45,949 nt of DNA from NCBI GenBank assembly GCA_903924985.1, contig CAIYDT010000154.1:1-45949 (forward strand), read 5' to 3'. The translations under genes and the position numbers were made by a program. Shown here in pieces: positions 42,256-45,949 of the stretch. The DNA is from an uncultured Acetobacteraceae bacterium (GTDB lineage Bacteria > Pseudomonadota > Alphaproteobacteria > Acetobacterales > Acetobacteraceae). Within the stretch, counting starts at the first letter, position 1. Each line of letters opens with the position of its first letter. The notes below the pieces were generated by a model. The model was not told the DNA's origin. It worked only from the letters and a program-made list of their open reading frames with translations, and did no database searches.

Positions 42256-43407
42256 TTACTCCGTCATCCGGCGCATGCCGGGAGTCACGGCGTCGTGGGT
42301 CCGGGGCGGCCTCTCGCATTCCAGCCCGGCCCCGAGCCGGCGGCGCCAGAACGGCTGTTCGGGCCAGCGGCGCTCGACGCCGTACCAAGCAGCCAAATGG
42401 GCGTCGTAGGTTTCCGCCACCGGCCGCAAGGTCGCGGCGTAATCCGGCAGCGCCGTGGCATCGCCTGAAAGGTGCCGATCCGCCGCCTCCGCCGCCGCCA
42501 GTCCGGTATACAAAGCGTTGAACAACCCCTGGGAGGCCAGCGGGTCGAACGCCAGCGCCGCGTCGCCGATGGCGAGCCACCCGTCCCCGGCGGGGCAAGC
42601 CAGACGCGCGCTGTGGGCGGCACAAAAACCGGCGGTCGCACCCGCCCAGGTGCCGGCATTCAGCAGAGGACCCAGCACCGGCAGCCCCCGAACCCGAGCG
42701 AGCAGCGCGGCGGCGGAACGGGCCGAACGGGCGGCGGGTAGGTCGGCGTCGGTGTGGAATGCCAGGATGCTGCCCGCGTTCGGCAGCGCGGCCGCGTACC
42801 ACCAGCCCTCCGCCTCGGCTTCGATTCGGGTGATCCCGGGGGGCATCCCGCTTTGGGCGAACCGCAGCCAGCCGCAGATCAGCCGGTCCCGCGTTTGCCG
42901 CTCGGCGCCGTGCGGCTGCAACAGCCGCGACAGGCGACCGCCGGCGTCGATCAGCATTTTGGCCTCGACCGCCTGCGTTTGGCCTTCATGCTCGATCGTC
43001 AGGTGCCAGCCGCCATCTGAACGCTGGATGGCGCGTGGGCGGGCGGGCACGAGTAGTGTCGCGCCGCGCGCCGCCGCGACGGCCCGAAGGCGGCGGTCGA
43101 AGCGCGCTCGGTCCAGGTGCCAGCCGTGCCCATCCGGGTCGGTCAGCATGTCGCGCTCGACCGGTTCGGCGGCACCCCAGGCCCCCGATAGCGCGTGGCA
43201 TGGCGCATGTCCGTCGGTCAGGAAGCCGTCCCACAGCCCCATGTCCGCCAGCAACCGCCGGGCCGCACCCGGCAACGACTCCCCGATGCGCATCGGGGGC
43301 ACGGCCTGACGGTCGATCAACAACACCCGGTGGAATGGGGCCAGGTTCAGCGCCGCGACCGAACCTGCCGGTCCGGCCCCGACGATCGCAACGTCCGCCG
43401 CCAGCAC
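42256..43407 (-). CDS. LodB/GoxB-type flavoprotein for CTQ maturation
   Basis: The 383-aa FAD-dependent monooxygenase, related to tryptophan halogenases, starts VAIVGAGPAGSVAALNLA. GESLPGAARRLLADMG and the FAD motif GDGWLAIGDAALAFDPLASQ follow, with GLFNALYTGLAAAEAA. In Marinomonas, LodB is needed to make the cysteine-tryptophylquinone cofactor in LodA. Here the gene starts 2 bases after the LodA-like stop on the same strand, supporting that role. Its last residues (VTPGMRRMTE) are encoded by a palindromic repeat. Confidence 0.85.
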   Translation of the reverse strand: MLAADVAIVGAGPAGSVAALNLAPFHRVLLIDRQAVPPMRIGESLPGAARRLLADMGLWDGFLTDGHAPCHALSGAWGAAEPVERDMLTDPDGHGWHLDRARFDRRLRAVAAARGATLLVPARPRAIQRSDGGWHLTIEHEGQTQAVEAKMLIDAGGRLSRLLQPHGAERQTRDRLICGWLRFAQSGMPPGITRIEAEAEGWWYAAALPNAGSILAFHTDADLPAARSARSAAALLARVRGLPVLGPLLNAGTWAGATAGFCAAHSARLACPAGDGWLAIGDAALAFDPLASQGLFNALYTGLAAAEAADRHLSGDATALPDYAATLRPVAETYDAHLAAWYGVERRWPEQPFWRRRLGAGLECERPPRTHDAVTPGMRRMTE

Positions 43408-43409
43408 GC

Positions 43410-45743
43410 CTATTCGAACCGAACGGGCAGCCCCAGCGGGAAACGGCGGAACTTGTCGATGCCAGTGATGTCGACCGCGCGGGAGGACCCAGGCGCACCA
43501 GCATGCAGCCCCCCGGAACGGGCGGCGGAACCATGGCTTTGCCCGCCCAGCTTAAGCCTGTGGTCCAGGACGTCGGGGATCGGATCGTGCCGGTCCTCAA
43601 CCTCCAGTACCGGCGGAAAGGCGTCGGTGTCTTTGGGACCCTGGCGCACCTCGACCACGCCCATGTGATCGAAATGAGCGATCATATTGTTGATCTGGTC
43701 GGTGTAGCTGGTGTTACCCAACGGCGCGATCCAGGCCGCCCGGTTGGCGAAGGCAGCCAGCCGTTCGGTCATCGGCGCGTCCTTCTTCATCACGATGTCG
43801 TAGTTGGCCTTCGTCAGGACCTGGTTGGGCACCCGCGCCGGCCAGAAGCTCGGCACGTAGGGGTCGTAGGCCTTGTCGTAGCCGGAACGGCAACTGGCGG
43901 TGTCGGTTTGCCAGGGTACCGCCATCCAGCGAGTGACGCCGCCCGCGAGTTGACCGGCCAGCGGGCCGTTGGGGATTTGCATCGCCTCGAAGGTCAGCAC
44001 CTCCCCCATGCCGGGCTCCACCCATCCGGCGGGGGCGTGCAGGAACCGGAACGGTGCCATGTACATGCTCGCCGAACGCACCGGCCAGGTCATCTCGCAG
44101 CCGGGATGGAAGGCATCCGCGAGGCAGAAATCCAGCGCCGCCTTCGTCAGCACGTCGCCCTGTTCGGCGACCGGCACCTGGTCGATGGTGGCGGGCGGAA
44201 TGTGGCTGGCATCGTAATCGGTTTCGAAATCCCCGGCGGCCCATTGGTCGAGCATGGCCAGTTGGCAGTCGCTCAGGGTCGCATAGGCCCTGGGCGTGGG
44301 CGGGGTGGGGATGTTCATGGCATCGCCGTAGAGCCAGGGCCACGGCACCGGCGACCAGGAATCGACGTTAAACCGGCGGAACTGGTTGGAAAGCACGCGC
44401 CGCTTTTCCTGGTTGGCGGCGCTGCGATCGGCCAATTGCGCGATGCCGGCGGGGGTGGTGAGGTCGAACGGCGCCTTCCACCCAAATCCGGCGGCGAACC
44501 CGGCGTTGACCCATTGCAGCCCGTTCATGCGCTCGAAGATCGGCAGGATGTCGTGCGTGAAGGATGGGCGGACCGGTGCTGGCAGGGTGCCTGCCTTGAT
44601 CGCGACGTCGCGCATCAGGTCCCACATGGTCCGCACCGATTTACGCTGCGGGCCGTAATTTGGCGGGGCAACGATCACCCAGGCGGGCACGACATCGAGT
44701 TTCGTGCCGTTCAGGTGCACTGAAGCGGTCACCGGGCCGTCGGACACGTCGTCGTGCCAACCTTCGTTGTTAGCGAATGTGATCGCTCTTGTACCGTCGC
44801 GGGAGGCCGACACGCCGTGCCCGCCAAGCACCAGCAACCGGGCTTCGTCGTCGGTGAAGATTTCTCCGAGGTAGACGTCCGTCCCCACGAAACTGCCGTT
44901 GAATTTATGCACCTCGGAACGCCGGCCGCCCGCCGATTGCGCGGCTGGCGTAATGGCGAGCTGGGCGCGGTCGGGCGCCCAGGGATTGCGTAGCACCGTG
45001 GGCGGGGCCGAGGCCGCTTCCGGAATATCCAGGGCGAGCTGGAACCCGTACCAGGCGGATTTGGTATTGGCGAGTTGCACCGTCCACTCGATCTTGACGT
45101 CGTGATCGGCGCCGGTCAGCTCACGCACGATCTGGCCTTTGGCATTGACGCCATAGATGCGGAAACGGGCGGCCTGGCGCTTCAGGCGGTGGTGGCCGTC
45201 ACGATAAAATCCGGGCGGCATCGGGGCGGGATCGGGGGTTTCCGGGCCGATGAAATACGCGTCCGGACTGTTGCCGACGCGGGCGATGCCGATCGAGGGG
45301 TAGATTGCCGCCTTGACGATGCAATCGTCGCCGACTGGCTGGATCGGCATTCCGTCCGGCTGCGGGATCGTGACCGGTGCAGGCACGCGCGGCTGCCGCG
45401 GGTCGGTCAGTTGCTGGCCGTTGGCTTCGTGCCGTGTGTGGGCGCTGGCCGCGTAAACGGCCTTGCGCACGGCGGCGATGGAGGACTCGGGCACCGGCGC
45501 CTGCACCGGGGGAACGCGGAAGATGTTGAACGCCAAAGCCTGCCCGTACTCGGACTGCCCGAGCGCGGCGACGTCCTGGCGCGCCAGTGTCAGTGTGGCG
45601 ACCTGAACGAAGGGGCTTTCGGATTCCGGCCATTCCACCATGGCCTGATCCAGCGGCATGGTTGCCGGATCGGTGCGGCGCTGCACCATGAAGCGGAAGC
45701 GGTATTCGCGCTCCGACAACCGGTTCTCCATGTCGGTGGCCAT
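43410..45743 (-). CDS. LodA/GoxA-type CTQ oxidase fused to a catalase-like half-domain
   Basis: The 777-aa open frame is in two parts. Residues about 1-118, and 41 more in-frame codons back to a TAA at 45867-45869, match the C-terminal half of y4iL/SrpA-type catalase-like proteins (TYWGILPFGAGGGTIVKY, FMVQRRTDPATMPLDQAMVE, AVRKAVYAAS with the heme-Tyr spacing R-x-x-x-Y). From about 141 (AAIYPSIGIARVGNSPDAYF) it is LodA/GoxA: TPRAYATLSDCQLAMLDQW, FCLADAFHPGCEMTWPVR (Cys540, Cys549) and VTRWMAVPWQTDTASC (Trp606, Trp611) are CTQ candidates. Such enzymes oxidise amino acids and release H2O2. The catalase N-terminus is missing; no usual start lies upstream of ATG 45743. Confidence 0.85.
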   Translation of the reverse strand: MATDMENRLSEREYRFRFMVQRRTDPATMPLDQAMVEWPESESPFVQVATLTLARQDVAALGQSEYGQALAFNIFRVPPVQAPVPESSIAAVRKAVYAASAHTRHEANGQQLTDPRQPRVPAPVTIPQPDGMPIQPVGDDCIVKAAIYPSIGIARVGNSPDAYFIGPETPDPAPMPPGFYRDGHHRLKRQAARFRIYGVNAKGQIVRELTGADHDVKIEWTVQLANTKSAWYGFQLALDIPEAASAPPTVLRNPWAPDRAQLAITPAAQSAGGRRSEVHKFNGSFVGTDVYLGEIFTDDEARLLVLGGHGVSASRDGTRAITFANNEGWHDDVSDGPVTASVHLNGTKLDVVPAWVIVAPPNYGPQRKSVRTMWDLMRDVAIKAGTLPAPVRPSFTHDILPIFERMNGLQWVNAGFAAGFGWKAPFDLTTPAGIAQLADRSAANQEKRRVLSNQFRRFNVDSWSPVPWPWLYGDAMNIPTPPTPRAYATLSDCQLAMLDQWAAGDFETDYDASHIPPATIDQVPVAEQGDVLTKAALDFCLADAFHPGCEMTWPVRSASMYMAPFRFLHAPAGWVEPGMGEVLTFEAMQIPNGPLAGQLAGGVTRWMAVPWQTDTASCRSGYDKAYDPYVPSFWPARVPNQVLTKANYDIVMKKDAPMTERLAAFANRAAWIAPLGNTSYTDQINNMIAHFDHMGVVEVRQGPKDTDAFPPVLEVEDRHDPIPDVLDHRLKLGGQSHGSAARSGGLHAGAPGSSRAVDITGIDKFRRFPLGLPVRFE

Positions 45744-45866
45744 GTAGTTCGGGGCGTCGTTCGGAATGTTCTGCGGCGGGGTTTCGGGATCGAGGCGGTA
45801 TTTGACGATCGTGCCGCCACCGGCGCCGAATGGCAGAATGCCCCAATAGGTGGTCGTTAGCCCATC

Positions 45867-45949
45867 TTATTCATCGCGTTTCGGGGTCATGAGACGGCAC
45901 CATAATATTTAACCATACGCAACATAATGGACGCGCCTCCGCCGTGCTG
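45867..45949. other. Right-edge segment that does not continue the fusion gene
   Basis: The catalase-like frame meets TAA at 45867-45869. Beyond it no frame continues a catalase, and the base composition drops to AT-rich (AATATTTAACCATACGC). It may be a repeat tip, an insertion element end or a contig chimera, mirroring the left edge. Confidence 0.5.

Overview
The window is GC-rich (roughly two thirds G+C by eye), densely coding and bacterial. The F0 ATP synthase genes form their own operon (atpI-atpB-atpE-atpX-atpF) with both b and b' subunits. Together with the rplU-rpmA-obg-proB order and a DUF815 ATPase gene divergent from yajC, this points to an alphaproteobacterium, probably Rhodospirillales/Acetobacteraceae. 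The genus is not determinable by reading. No tRNA, rRNA, CRISPR array or intact mobile element was seen. Coding sequence breaks off abruptly about 95 bases from the left end (inside rplU) and about 80 bases from the right end (inside the last gene), so the window may be a whole contig with repeat-derived or chimeric ends.

Layout. 1-2664: ribosomal protein L21 tail, L27, GTPase Obg and glutamate 5-kinase. 2661-6371: an accessory patch with a family III CoA-transferase, a remnant of an NTF2-like protein, an Asp-box beta-propeller protein, an orphan DNA methyltransferase-like gene and a decayed DUF4160 gene. 6376-12669: SbcD-like phosphoesterase; a catabolic set (glutathione transferase, DsbA-like isomerase, crotonase, amidohydrolase); MBL-fold hydrolase; YajC; DUF815 ATPase. 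12779-17155: DEAD-box RNA helicase, then a divergent pair of units sharing two FNR/FixK-type boxes (a two-helix membrane protein, and a Spy/CpxP-like plus DUF411 pair), then an LLM flavin oxidoreductase. 17542-21677: a TonB system (outer-membrane receptor, ExbB, ExbD, TonB) in which the receptor, and apparently TonB too, carries a one-base frameshift. 21722-27592: TauD-type dioxygenase whose N-terminus contains a 27-bp tandem duplication, a second LLM oxidoreductase, and an exported three-gene unit of two paralogous beta-helix proteins and a GH42-like glycosidase.

27614-33574: 2OG-Fe oxygenase and MscS channel, a HIG1 protein, and the etfB-etfA-hbd unit, which links acyl-CoA oxidation to the electron-transfer flavoprotein. 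34050-38203: a double-domain outer-membrane beta-barrel protein, then the F0 operon. The two are separated, and the barrel gene is followed, by look-alike terminators. 38294-42214: ketopantoate reductase-like protein, aldose epimerase, DedA protein, an internally deleted SDR, a Cys-rich periplasmic protein and a second DsbA-like isomerase. 42256-45866: a LodA/GoxA-type cysteine-tryptophylquinone oxidase with its LodB/GoxB-type flavoprotein. The oxidase is fused at its N-terminus to the C-terminal half of a heme-catalase-like domain.

The best candidate for an undescribed system is this catalase-LodA fusion with its maturation flavoprotein: LodA-type enzymes release H2O2, which a fused catalase-like domain could handle. 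Next are the tandem double-barrel porin with a CxxC in each half, the beta-helix/glycosidase export unit, and the FNR-boxed Spy-like/DUF411 locus. A second theme is gene decay: at least five loci (NTF2-like, DUF4160, TonB receptor, TonB, SDR) look truncated, deleted or frameshifted.
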